Of a stretch of 64,000 nt of DNA, positions 54,129-64,000 are shown piece by piece. The notes under the pieces are model-generated. The model searched no databases, had not been told where the DNA came from, and worked only from the letters and a program-made list of their open reading frames with translations. The translations under genes and the position numbers were made by a program. How positions within the stretch are numbered: position 1 is the first letter of the stretch; each line of letters opens with the position of its first letter. The stretch comes from Neopestalotiopsis rosae (Eukaryota; Ascomycota; Sordariomycetes; Amphisphaeriales; Sporocadaceae), in assembly GCA_023078685.1 (NCBI GenBank), contig JALGAS010000001.1:1612001-1676000 (forward strand), given 5' to 3'.

Positions 54129-54414
54129 TAGTACAGTGTTTTTGATGCACACTTTACGCGATAGCTCAGATTAGATCTTAGTGTGGCCTTGATAGACTTT
54201 TACTATTTCTAATTACAGCTTGCAACTCGAGTGCTTCTTTAGATGAGTCAATCTCATTACCTAACTTAATGTACAGTAACACTTTCTTTACCATAGAATG
54301 CTTTCCTTCAGAAGCTGTTCAATCGCCAACTAAAGCGAATTCCCAATCTGGCGATGTCACGCGGTCAAATATCACACCTTCAAATCCCTTGTTCGTCAAG
54401 CGATCCATGAATTC
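54129..54414. other. Downstream flank of the F-box relic
   Basis: Bases 54,143-54,230 are shared with 2,627-2,715. No gene. Confidence 0.45.
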
Positions 54415-55447
54415 AGTACACAGAAAAGACACAGAATATTGTCCTAACGCAGAAGTGTATCCCACCACAGAAGAGACACAGAAGAGTGTCCACCACAGAA
54501 GTGTATCTCACCACAGAAGAGTAGCCTAGATAAACAGGACAGAATACTACGTCGAGATTGTGCCACTCTGAAATCACCATTACTTATGTTCTATTCAATC
54601 GTCGAATTTCAGAAGGATATCCGCTCTAGACTGTTGGAGGCGGAGTAGTTGTTGTCGAGATACTCTACTGTGTTGGGAATCACCTTCTGTGACAGGGCAC
54701 TCTTCCATGCTTGGCTACTCTTCTTCTGTATTGGAATTCCTTTCTGTGCTGGGGTACTCTTCTATGATTGGATACTCTTCTAGGATACTCTTCCGTGTTG
54801 GGCTACTTTTCCATGCTGGGCTACTTTTCTGTGTTTTAATACTGTTCTGTGGTTGGATACCGTTCTGTGGTTGGATACTGTTCTGTGGTTGGATACTGTT
54901 CTGTGGTTGGATACTGTTCTGTGGTTGGATGCCGTTCTGTGGTTGGATGCCGTTCTGTGGTTGGATACTGTTCTGTGGTTGGATGCCGTTCTGTGGTTGG
55001 ATATTATTCTGCGATGGATTACTCTTCTGTGTTGGGAACAAACAAAGACTTAGGCACGCTCGTTCCATCCCTGACTGCCCGCAACTTCTTACATTAATAG
55101 CCAAGCTTTGCACTAGGAAACTGCTTACATGTACTGATCATTTTCATACCCGTTTTGGCTTCCAAATATCTCTTCTAGCGCCAGGGGTTGGGCTGGGAAT
55201 CCAGGCAACAGTTTTGGTTGGTCTCCACCGCAAGACATGTTGATACAAATTTAACCTGCCTGGAAGCAAATATCGTATAGGATTGCCCCGGAATGACGCT
55301 ACGTACGTACAGGCGCAAATCGGTGGTAAGCAGTATGGCATGGAACTGTCGCAAATTGACCAGGTCAGACGGCGGCCAACGCGATATTCTTCCGTAGCCT
55401 TGGATAAGGACCAACACGCGGCTGCAACTGCAATCCCAGTCTAGTAC
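54415..55447 (+). repeat. Composite repeat with large 18-bp array (partner 7.4-8.18 kb)
   Basis: Degenerate units at 54,415-54,535 and the shared tail (AGAATACTACGTCGAGATTG) lead into an array on the other strand. Nine units of GTTCTGTGGTTGGATACT/GCC lie at 54,844-55,005, with degenerate units on both sides. Distal sequence to 55,447 follows 7,835-8,175, except for about 80 bp at 55,166-55,245 that is absent from the 7.9-kb copy. The array translates as hexapeptide repeats in several frames, a by-product of its period. Confidence 0.88.
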
Positions 55448-56007
55448 CAGACCCGAGCCCGGCAGATCGTTGGGTTCCACAAAAGAGAGCGAACATTTGC
55501 AGCACCATGTTCCGATCCATTGTCGAGTGGTCGGTATGCTTTTGGGCCATGCAACAGACGCTCGTACTGCGGTCCGACCCAGAAGTGCAAGCGAGCGCGC
55601 ACGCTTGACAGGACACGGAAATGAGTTGAGACATTTTTGCGAGGAGACTTTTCCAGGCATGGGCAACAAAGAAGAACCAACCTGTTCATCGCCTGGTCCT
55701 GGTGGAATGGATCATGACTCGTGTGATTCAATAGCGATTATCGTATTTGTTTGCCGGTGATGCATCGCCTACCATGATGATACTCGGATTCGAAAAAAAG
55801 CTACCGGAAAGGTCCGACGTTGAAATTTCAGAATACGTCCTATATCGTGATGACAGGCTGTGCAACTGCAAGTGTCTAATCGATGTCATGCTCTTTCACA
55901 GCGCTTTTACCGTGTACGATCGGTCTCGTAGAGGAATTCGTTTTGCTTCGCTTGGGACAGAATGTGACATGAGTAAGATTCTTCCGTCAATGCTGGAAAT
56001 GTACTGC
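55448..56007. other. Intergenic; left part of minisatellite element
   Basis: Bases 55,910-56,007 resemble 24,250-24,350 (CGATCGGTCT, CAATGCTGGAAATGT). No gene recognised. Confidence 0.4.
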
Positions 56008-57024
56008 AAGCACAGATCCGTCCACTGTTCTCGCATGTGCTGCTTTCTTCTTGCGATAGTTCATGTCCCGACAGTCTGGTAACTATAGGGAGCTCCACGA
56101 CTTACCCACAATTCCCGGAAAAGAATCCTTGTTGTCTGTAGCATAGAAGAGTATCCCGCCACAGAAGAGTATTTATAACACGACACAATATCCTAACACA
56201 GAACAGTATCCTGACACAGAAGAGTAACCACAACACAGAAGAGTAACACAACACAGAAGAGTACTAAGGCACAAACGAGTATCCAAGCAGCTATGAAGGT
56301 CCGCCAGGATATGTAGAAGCTAAAGCTATAATCTTTCACCTGTACACGGCATATTTTCACATCGTAATATTGACACGAAAATGGCATTTTGGAGACTGTT
56401 ATCTTCCGCGTCGTTTCCATATTCATCACAGCGCTTTCTGTAAAAAGGGCGGGTTCGATCATCCCAAAGGGCTGAAGTGAATATCAAGAACGACATAGAA
56501 TCAATTGTCCCCAAAGCTCCTGTATAGTCTTCCAGAATGATGTATGAAACTCATTGAGGCATGCTTTGGGTTCCGTTACAATATGATCTCAGCCATGTTT
56601 TCATCCCAAGTACGTCCATATAAATCGAGTCAAGTTTTAAAGCTGCTTACATCGCAGCTATCGGCATCCTGCCAACCGACTGGAATATTGTGGCAGATCC
56701 CAGCAGACAAATATTTCTGTTACTTTCCAATCTGAAGGCTCACCTCTGTGTCGCCTGAATAAAATACTCTTGTACAGTAGTTACGGTTGTAAGTCTCGTA
56801 GCCATCGTTCAGCACAAATTCCCGAGCTGGACCGAAAGGGCGGGTGCTGATTGATGGACAGGCTGCCGCAGACACATCAAAAAGACTACATCTACTATCA
56901 CGAATGCGAATATACGACGGAGATTCGCTGCCAAAAGTATATTCCGATGGCTCGGCTGCGAAAAGTTCTTGTGCTGATTCGGAAGGGAATCCGTTGCAAA
57001 AGGAACCGTGCCCACCAACATCAC
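56008..57024 (+). repeat. Segmental duplication of the RING locus, copy 2
   Basis: Bases 56,008-56,085 match 20,889-20,965. From 56,090 the sequence switches to match 24,460-25,430, including leader, shorter array (about four units), spacer and the first codons of the RING gene (ATG at 56,854). The match ends at CCCACCAACATCAC, where GMC oxidoreductase sequence begins on the other strand. Confidence 0.9.
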
Positions 57025-57035
57025 AACAGCAATAG

Positions 57036-57654
57036 AGAGTCAACCTTTTGGAAATAAGGAATCATATCGTCCCATCCTCAGCCATCATTGCCGAGATCTC
57101 TCCACGTGTCGTAGTCAGCACGGGTCCCACGTGTCCATATCATACCATTGAGGACCGTCCCACCACCCACCACATGGCCTTGGCTGAGCCTCCTTGGCTG
57201 ATTGTCAAGATAATTCTGCGCAACCGTGCTGATGTTCCAGTCATATTTTGACCCTACGGTGGCACCGATCCTGGATGGGAGAACGACCGCCTCTTCTCGA
57301 GAGTCCCTAGGCAGAAGTTAGCTATCGAATGTGCCATTCGCAAACGATCATCACACATCTGGCCTGCTTCAAGTAGTAGGACCGTTACTAAAAGATGAAC
57401 ATCAGTATTTGCCAAAACAACTCTTGGGACGCTTCCTCCGCTTCCTCTGATCTGTGCTCTGAGGCATATTCACCATCTCTGTTCTCAGTCAGCCGGTTTG
57501 CCACGACCAGGCCGGCCGGCCCAGCACCAACTACAATATAGTCATAGGTCGAGGGCAGACTAGAGATATCTGTTGCGGAGTTAAGCAATCTACCCCATGA
57601 TAGCCGTGGAAGAAAGAATATCAAAAGAAAAAGGTGGCAATTGACGAACAGCAT
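57036..57654 (-). pseudogene. GMC oxidoreductase, truncated and interrupted
   Basis: Exons on the minus strand at 57474-57654, 57357-57387 and 57036-57306 join in frame (introns 86 and 50 nt). They encode a signal-peptide-like start (MLFVNCHLFLLIFFLPRLS), the FAD site YDYIVVGAGPAGLVVANRL, then TVLLLEAG, GATVGSKYDWNIST, HVVGGGTVLNGM and ADYDTWRDLGNDG. Next comes TGA (57,078-57,080) where the family has Trp, and then GWDDMIPYFQK. A single G-to-A change explains the stop. Right after PYFQK the gene is cut by the RING-locus duplication, so the substrate-binding half and catalytic His are missing. It would have been a secreted FAD alcohol/sugar oxidase or dehydrogenase. Confidence 0.75.
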
Positions 57655-58260
57655 TTCCGAGCAAGGGAAATTATGTTGAGATGCTGTCCAAAGGAGAACA
57701 GAGCAGTATAGTGGATCAGAAGCTGTGACCTCCTGGCACGTATGAAAGCAAAGGCTGGTCACTCAACATGAGTTATTCTTTCCCTTGGCCCATAGATGAT
57801 CCGTTTCTAGCTACAAAGCTTCCAATGACGGAGAAGATCGTGCTGCAGAGCATATTGTGGATCTCAGATGTTGAAAAGCATATTCCAGTCCAAGTCAAAT
57901 TTTAGACGTCGACTCGTCGCATTCCGTGCGGTTTTGCTTAGCCCCCTTCAGCTGTGCATAGATTGATCTTGAAGTACCCTTTCAAAAAAGTAATGGAGCA
58001 AACTACGATCGAAGACCATTATAGGATGTTCAAGATCCAGACCAAGCGCGGTCCAAAAAGCTTTTTCTGTCTTCTGAAGCCTTAAAAAGCTGAAAGGATC
58101 TAACGAGTTTGTCCATTTACGCTCGTACCATCCTACGAAAACTTGACGTCGAGTAATGGAATAATAACGATTTGTTTTTCCGTAATCATGGTTATATATA
58201 TTCTATTGGGAGGTTCAGCAATATTGTGATCAGACCTTGTTACATCTTTCCGTACTCTCC
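57655..58260. other. Divergent intergenic region
   Basis: Lies between the GMC relic and the RING-patatin gene; no gene. Confidence 0.4.
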
Positions 58261-61200
58261 ATGGCTCAATGCAAGCATTCTGATTGGCTACGTCTGATAC
58301 GTCACGAATGTGGTTCGCAACTTGAAGTCACGGACAGACTAGAGGAATTTGTACGCCAGCTTCAGTGTCCAAATCAGACTTCTCCTGGTATAGCCCTATT
58401 CATTGGTGACGAAAACAAGAATGATGCTCTGCTGGAATTCGGGATACAAAAGTGTCCTTCTGAAAGAAGACACCCAGGCTGGAGGGCTCAAGTCCATCAG
58501 TCTCAATTTCTGGGACCTACTGGGAAGTCAATACCTCTTGTTATTTTTAATGCTGGAGCGTCCACAAAATTGCAACCGAGCAGGTTGAACAATACTCCAA
58601 GATGCCATGAGACGCGGAACTACGGGATGACACCTACCATCGGCGAGAAAAGGCCGGTAGATGTAATCGACCACGTATATTGCCGCTTGCTGTTCCCATT
58701 CGTCGATATCGTATGTATTTTCGTGGACGACATTGGAGGCTTGAATCACTTGGCTTCTCGGCTCCGGGCATGGCTCAGGTATGGTCGAGCAACAACTGCT
58801 CAAAGCGGATCGAGGCTGTTCCTGATCTTTGACGAGCTTAAAGACGGTATGGAAGTATCGATCCGTGAGATCTTGACAGCAGACGCCAAAGGAATGATAC
58901 CGCCAGTGTTTCAGGACTATCATGTCTTTGATCTTGCACGTCCACCTCAGCAGACAAGGAGATCATCCCAAGAGACGCCACAGAGAAGACTTCACAACGA
59001 ACTGACAAGGTGTCTCGTTTCGGCGCAGCGCAATCGTACCAGAAACGGAGAGCGTTTCTCAGCACAACACCTTTCCAAATTTCTTCAGTACGCTATGGAT
59101 GAGCTTGTTAATGTGGATAGGAGCCCTCTAGATCTTGTACGCATGTCCAGAATGATGAATCCTGTTTCTCCCGATCTGAGTTCGTATCTCAATGCTTTCC
59201 TCCAGGAGGTAACATCGTCCGAAGACGTGGAGATATTCGCAATTCCGATGATCATCTCCAGCTTTATTCTAGACCAGTATCCGCCTAACATGCATCGTAA
59301 GTCTCTCGTCAGACGCATATCGGGAGGAGTAATTAACACGAACAGCCTTCCGCCCTGAACAAGTCTTTCGTGTACTCTATCATGATACCTGCCAACGGTT
59401 GCTCCAGAAAGGTCAACGAGATCCGCAGAGAACGATCGGCTACAATATTCCCCCAAACTTCACGGAGCTTGCTGAGGAGGAGATGATCAAGCAATATAAA
59501 CAATACAGGAGATCGGTGTCGGCTGTTGCACATCACCGAACCATGATGAACTGCTTTCGGCATAAGTGGGCTCAGATGCGATCCGACGACGTATGTTTGT
59601 GTTGCTTGCGACGGCGACCGCAGTATTGCTTGCCCTGTAGTCATAGTCTGTGTGAGAACTGTGTTCAGGTGTTTGGCAAGAACGAGGACGATATGCCTTG
59701 GACATTCGTCGTGGGAACGTGTCCTCTCTGCGGTCAAGAAAATAGCGGGGCAATCATTGGTGTCAAGCCGCCGACGGCGAGCATCCGGGTCCTCAGTATT
59801 GATGGTGGAGGAACGCGGGGCCGAGCGCCACTTGCATTTCTTCAGACGCTTCAGGACCAACTGCAGCTCCCAACGCCGGTGCAACACAATTTTGACTTCA
59901 TATATGGCACCAGCTCTGGTGCAATCATAGCTGCTGTGTTATATGCGCTGGATTGGAGCATCGAGGAATGCACCGAGTACTTCGATATGTTCGCGCGTGT
60001 AGCTTTCCAGCCGCGGTGGTGGTGGTTGAAGGTGCCGTTCTTGTCTGCCGTCTTACAGATGGTGGCTTCCCTGCTGGCCGACAGCCGATACTCGAGCAAG
60101 AACCTAGAAACAATCTTGCAAGATGTCTTGGGGACACGCAGTCTCATGGATTGTACTAGCGGCGCAGCTCGAGGCACCAAACTTGGAATCACAGTGACTA
60201 CCATCCGCGACGCACGTGCCTGTGTCTTCACAAGCTATAATGGTGCTGGAGAGCAACGGCATGATACAGGTATTCCCCAGTTTCTTTTCATTTCTTCTCT
60301 TTTGTTTCACTTTCTTCCCATCGCTTCTCTTCTTCGTCCTATATCTCTCTATGAAGCGCCATGTTAACATATCATTCAAGACTACCAGGTGCTGTACCCG
60401 AAGAACGGCCTAAGCCGAGTCCCGCTGTGGGAAATGTAGGATGATATTGCAATCACAATCACAAAAAGTAAAAGTAAAAGGCTGATATCCTTGTAGCGTG
60501 CGGTGTAGTACAGCTGCTCCTTAGTACGTAAAAGAAACCGTTGTTGTTTTGATATTACATTACACCGAGTCTTGGGTCAAGCTGACGTTTGGTAGCTATT
60601 TCAAGGTGAAACACATTCCAGGCGTAGGAACATTTCAGGACGGTGGTCTGATGTTCAATAATCCTGCATCCATCGCTGTACGGGAAGTAGCAGCTCTGTT
60701 CCCCGATGCATCGGAACCCGGACTCGTCGTATCCTTGGGAACGGGCTCGTCGAGACCATCGAACCCCCCTCCGGCCACGAACGAAAGACATTTTCTTCGG
60801 GATTCATTTCCTGCCCGCGTCTATCGGGCGTTTTGGAGTAGCGGGGATTCGAAGAGAGCGTGGCAACAGCTTGTTGACCATACTAAAGATGACCCCAGCA
60901 ATGTCTTGTTTCGTTTCGATGTCGAGTACGACGGACGTGCTCCAGCCCTGGATAGTGTTGCGGAGATGGAAGATATCGGTCGTCTCGCGCGCGAAACTAT
61001 CCAGGATTCCCCGATGCTGTCGAAACTGGTCCACCGCATTCGGGCTGGGCTTTTTGTATTCGAGCTGGACCCCTTGCATGGTGCTCGGTTCCGGAATGGT
61101 GAAATTGAATGCTCAGGCCGCATAATTTGTCAACTGAGAGCGTCAAATGAGGAGCTGCGGGCCTTCATCTATCAGCTCATAGATCGGTCAGCTTTCTTTC

Positions 61201-61502
61201 GAATCGGCAATAGAACGGTTAGCATTTCTAGCAAGAGCAACTCCGCCTCATCGGAGAATAATATGGCGCCTTTCACTATGAACGTGAAGTTCGCCGTGGC
61301 CAATAGAAGCGAACCATTTGCAATCCGACTGTGCGAAGACAATGACCAGGGATGTCATATCAGTGGTTCTCCATTCACACTTGAAAAATTGTTCACGCAA
61401 CAAGATCTTGAGGCATACTTTGGAAGTCCAAACCACAAGAAGAGGAGCAATACAAGCGAGCAAGAAAGCCGTGGGAAAAAACGCCGGCGTACGGAAGCTT
61501 GA
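58261..61502 (+). CDS. RING-patatin protein (patatin-like phospholipase)
   Basis: Five exons, 58261-59296, 59346-60269, 60381-60435, 60497-60523 and 60596-61502, give 982 residues with every junction in frame. Residues 1-345 form a divergent domain with hydrophobic strands (GIALFIGDE, IPLVIFNAG, DIVCIFVDDIGG, RLFLIFDE), perhaps a degenerate P-loop-like fold. A RING-type cluster is at 428-480 (CLCC, CLPCSHSLCENC, CPLC). The patatin domain has the oxyanion loop DGGGTRGRAP (about 497), the nucleophile elbow GTSSG (about 533) and catalytic Asp in FQDGGLMFNNP (about 695). Tiny exons 3 and 4 supply QVLYPKNGL and CSTAAPYY. Patatins cleave acyl esters of membrane lipids; in fungi they also occur in allorecognition and as Starship cargo. 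The tail is basic (GKKRRRTEA). Confidence 0.85.
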
Positions 61503-62019
61503 GGAGTTCCCGAATCTGGTTGTTTGATATGCTGTCCCGCGTATACTGTTTGGTTTGCTTGGACTTTGCCTGTTCTCATCACCTTTTTTCTTCATTTTCT
61601 TTTTTTTTCTTTTTGTGACGTTTTCACTCCTTCCCAACAGCCATTCCTATTTGAATTTGGTCAATCGCTTCGTTTGCAGATCGTTTGATTTGCTCATCCT
61701 TCCCTGTTCTCTATTCTCCATACGCAGCTAGAGTTTGCTCGCCAAGGGCCCAATAGCATTAATTTGACGAACACCCCATCTAGCTAGTTTTGAGGTCCTG
61801 TCTCTAGTAAATGTAGCCATCCACCCCGTTTTGTACCTTGGAAGGGAACCATATACACGGTCGTTGTCCGCCTTCGAGATCCTGGAGCGCGTTGCGTTTT
61901 ACGGTGGATGACAACATGTTTCGTGATAGAAAAAGCAGCTTAAGTGACTTGGTTGAATTCTTCGTACCATTTTGGCCCAGAGAGAAAGCAATGTGATGCG
62001 TCTGTATTAGAAAGCCGAA
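61503..62019. other. Gap between patatin and RdRP reading frames
   Basis: Bases 61,965-62,035 match 9,255-9,325 (TTTTGGCCCAGAGAGAA, GAAAGCCGA). Frames here may hold a degenerate 5' part of the RdRP gene, but I could not link any. Confidence 0.4.
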
Positions 62020-64000
62020 TTGAATCTCCTTCCGTCTGCTCACTCTCGGAACGATCTCTCCTTTAAAACCCACGAGGCGGAAAAGATCACTGTTGAGTGG
62101 CTTATCAGCGCACATCACTCCATCGCCGGACGAGAATGGACGGCGTTCTTCACCAGAAAGGGAAAAACGGTGAAGAAAACGGGACAAAACTCTGAATACC
62201 AAGATAGGATCTATTTCTTCGCGGAGATCAATGAAAGGACTACCGAGGTTACATGCAAGATGAGCACCATGTTAGATTGGCTTTTGCAATTACAAGAGAA
62301 TGCTTCGGAGACGTGCCTCAAACTTTTCTCCCTAATCTCCGTGTTTCATTTTCATTCTCATGCTCGATAATCAGGACTAGTCTAACGACGTCAAAGGACT
62401 AACTCAAACAACTCCTACTGTGGTTCTCAAAATGCACGAAATAATTCGACGCTCGGAAGATTGCAGGTCCCAGAACGGCGCCGTGATGAATGATGGCATC
62501 GGGCGTATATCGTTTGGCCTCATGAATAGAGTTCGAGAGGCGCTCGGCCTACAAGAGAACCTATGTGCAATCCAGGCCCGTGTCGGCAGTGCGAAAGGCA
62601 TGTGGATCGCTGCAGAGAGCGGGCTGGACCACGATTCCCAGGATTGGATCGAAATATATCCTAATCAGGAGAAGTGGGCTTGCAACTGGGCCGACGAAGA
62701 TCACCGGACACTTGAGGTCAAGAGCTGGGCCACAGAACCGAAACCAGCAAACTTGAACCTCCAGTTTCTTCCAATTTTAGACGATAGATCTACAAACAAA
62801 GACCACATGAGAAAGGTGATAAGTGAGCGCCTGATCAATGACCTTCATCGAGGTGTCGAGTATCTGAAGTCAGCACTGAAAAATCCAGCACAGCTTAGAC
62901 AATGGGTCCATACACTATCCTCCCATCACTCGGAACGCATCCGGGGCGTTCCGTTCTTGGCAGGTCTTCCTGACAGTGACGCCGACATTGTGAGCTTCCT
63001 GGTTGATGGTGGTTTTGATCCACAGAGACTGAGTTATTTATCTCGTCTTGTATTCGACCTCGAGAGGGAGAGAAGCGAAAAATTGAGGGACGACTTGAAG
63101 ATCAGGGTTCCGAAATCGACTCGAGTATACATGGTCGTCGACTTTCTCGGTGTTTTGCAGCCCGATGAGGTTCATATCTGTTTCTCGAAGCCGTTTGGCG
63201 TCGATGGTCTTTCTGACCTCGACAAAGTTGATGTGCTTGTTGCCAGGAACCCAGCCCATTTACCAAGAGACATCCAAAAAGTCAAAGCTATTTTCAAGCC
63301 AGAGCTTCGACATCTCAAAGATGTCATCGTTTTCCCATTGAGAGGAGAGGAATCTCTGGCAAGCAAGCTGTCTGGAGGCGATTACGATGGTGATAAAGCA
63401 TGGGTCTGTTGGGATCCAGACATCGTGGGCAATTTCCAGAACACGGGGACGGAGCCGAAGGACCTATTACCGTCTACGGATGTCCTGAACTCATTTTTCG
63501 ACAGACACACGACAACTTTGGGAGTTTTGTCGTCCGGGCGAGCCAGGGAGAGTTGTGCCACCGAGCTGGTTAAGGAAGGTCTCTCTTTCGGCTTGAAGCG
63601 TAGTCTTCTCGGTAGATGCACGAACTTCAAAGAGGACTTCTGCCGCAAGAGGAACATCATTGGTGATAAGCCTTCCATTCTTTTAAGCTGGCTCCTGGGT
63701 GAGCTGGCTGATGAGGCTAAAAAAGGAATTGTCTTTACTGAGCTGCATTGGGATCAATTTCGAACCAACATGATTGGACAAAGATACCCCCTTTCGTATA
63801 TGGCAGTAGAAAATGGGTATCATCAAAGCCATATCATACCTCATCTCAGGAATATTGCAGGCTTTACTGTGGATACTACCTTGACTGAGTTGTCTCATTC
63901 CATGATATCGCCAGATACGGTGCATTCATTCGACCCTGATCTCGCCAACTATTGGAATCAATGGGAGGAAGGCTTGGTCGCCAGTGCGGGGAATTTATTT
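62020..64000 (+). CDS. RNA-dependent RNA polymerase (QDE-1/SAD-1 type), runs off window
   Basis: Exon-like frames 62020-62340 and 62381-64000 join through a 40-nt intron (GTGTTT ... ACTAG) without loss of frame. Visible motifs, in order, are EWTAFFTRKGKTVKK, LQLQENASETCLKLF, TTPTVVLKMHE, GAVMNDGIGRIS, IQARVGSAKGMW, RGVEYLKSALKN, VYMVVDFLGVLQPDEV and the catalytic LSGGDYDGDKAWV (DxDGD at about 63,380-63,394). The catalytic core is uninterrupted to the window end. Family members copy aberrant RNA into dsRNA for RNA silencing (quelling, meiotic silencing). Fewer than 150 codons precede TPTVVL here, whereas family members have several hundred. So the 5' end is missing, decayed or in exons I could not see. 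Confidence 0.85.

Noticed and set aside
54715..55113. 132-codon hexapeptide-repeat protein
   Set aside because: Open frames appear in several registers because the period is a multiple of three; no start context or homologue supports it.
1..64000. tRNA and rRNA genes
   Set aside because: I looked for T-loop-like GGTTCGA stretches and ribosomal sequence by eye and found none with a plausible cloverleaf. A covariance-model scan would be needed to exclude them.

Overview
The window reads as nuclear DNA of a filamentous ascomycete (Pezizomycotina; Eurotiomycete-like is a guess). Genes carry short introns (about 40-90 nt) with GT...AG ends and CTAAC-like branch sites. The families are typically fungal: Zn2Cys6 regulator, FRE-type ferric reductase, GMC oxidoreductase, forkhead, PHO80-type cyclin, CDC25 phosphatase, patatin-like protein and QDE-1/SAD-1-type RNA-dependent RNA polymerase. 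Gene density is low, pseudogenes are common and repeats fill most gaps, so this looks like an accessory or subtelomere-like compartment rather than core chromosome. All exon structures were read by eye from reading frames and splice signals; percent identities were not computed.

Layout. 0-6 kb: one copy of a segmental duplication, an NMN-adenylyltransferase-like gene (-), repeats, and a DHA2-type MFS efflux pump (+). 6-16 kb: minisatellite-bearing repeats, a decayed zinc-finger/coiled-coil gene, a five-exon ferric reductase (-), a MITE-like inverted repeat, a MADS-like gene (+), an acidic gene (-) and a frameshifted TB2/DP1/HVA22 pseudogene. 16.9-20.5 kb and 38.7-42.2 kb: two nearly identical arms of a 3.55-kb inverted duplication, each with a zinc alcohol dehydrogenase. 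The 18.2 kb between the arms holds a forkhead factor, a RING protein, two head-to-head kinase-like genes lacking key catalytic motifs, a decayed gene, a hypothetical gene, a mucin-like type I membrane protein, a truncated second MADS-like gene and a multi-exon coiled-coil gene. 42.2-50 kb: the second copy of the first duplication, interrupted by a Zn2Cys6 gene, then a hypothetical gene, a PHO80-like cyclin and a CDC25-like phosphatase. 50-57.7 kb: a truncated transporter fragment, a frameshifted F-box pseudogene, large repeat blocks, and a GMC oxidoreductase pseudogene cut by a segmental duplication of the RING locus. 58-64 kb: a five-exon RING-patatin gene and an RdRP gene that runs off the end.

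The most unusual features are (1) the young 3.55-kb inverted duplication around 18 kb of accessory genes; (2) a dispersed minisatellite family with a 17-18 bp unit at about 13 places, often behind a conserved leader; (3) three segmental duplications whose copies differ by clean insertions or truncations; (4) the pseudokinase pair; (5) the RING-patatin gene beside an RdRP; and (6) extra cell-cycle regulators (CDC25-like and PHO80-like) side by side. Ferric reductase plus patatin-like cargo is reminiscent of Starship giant elements, but no tyrosine-recombinase captain gene was seen here.
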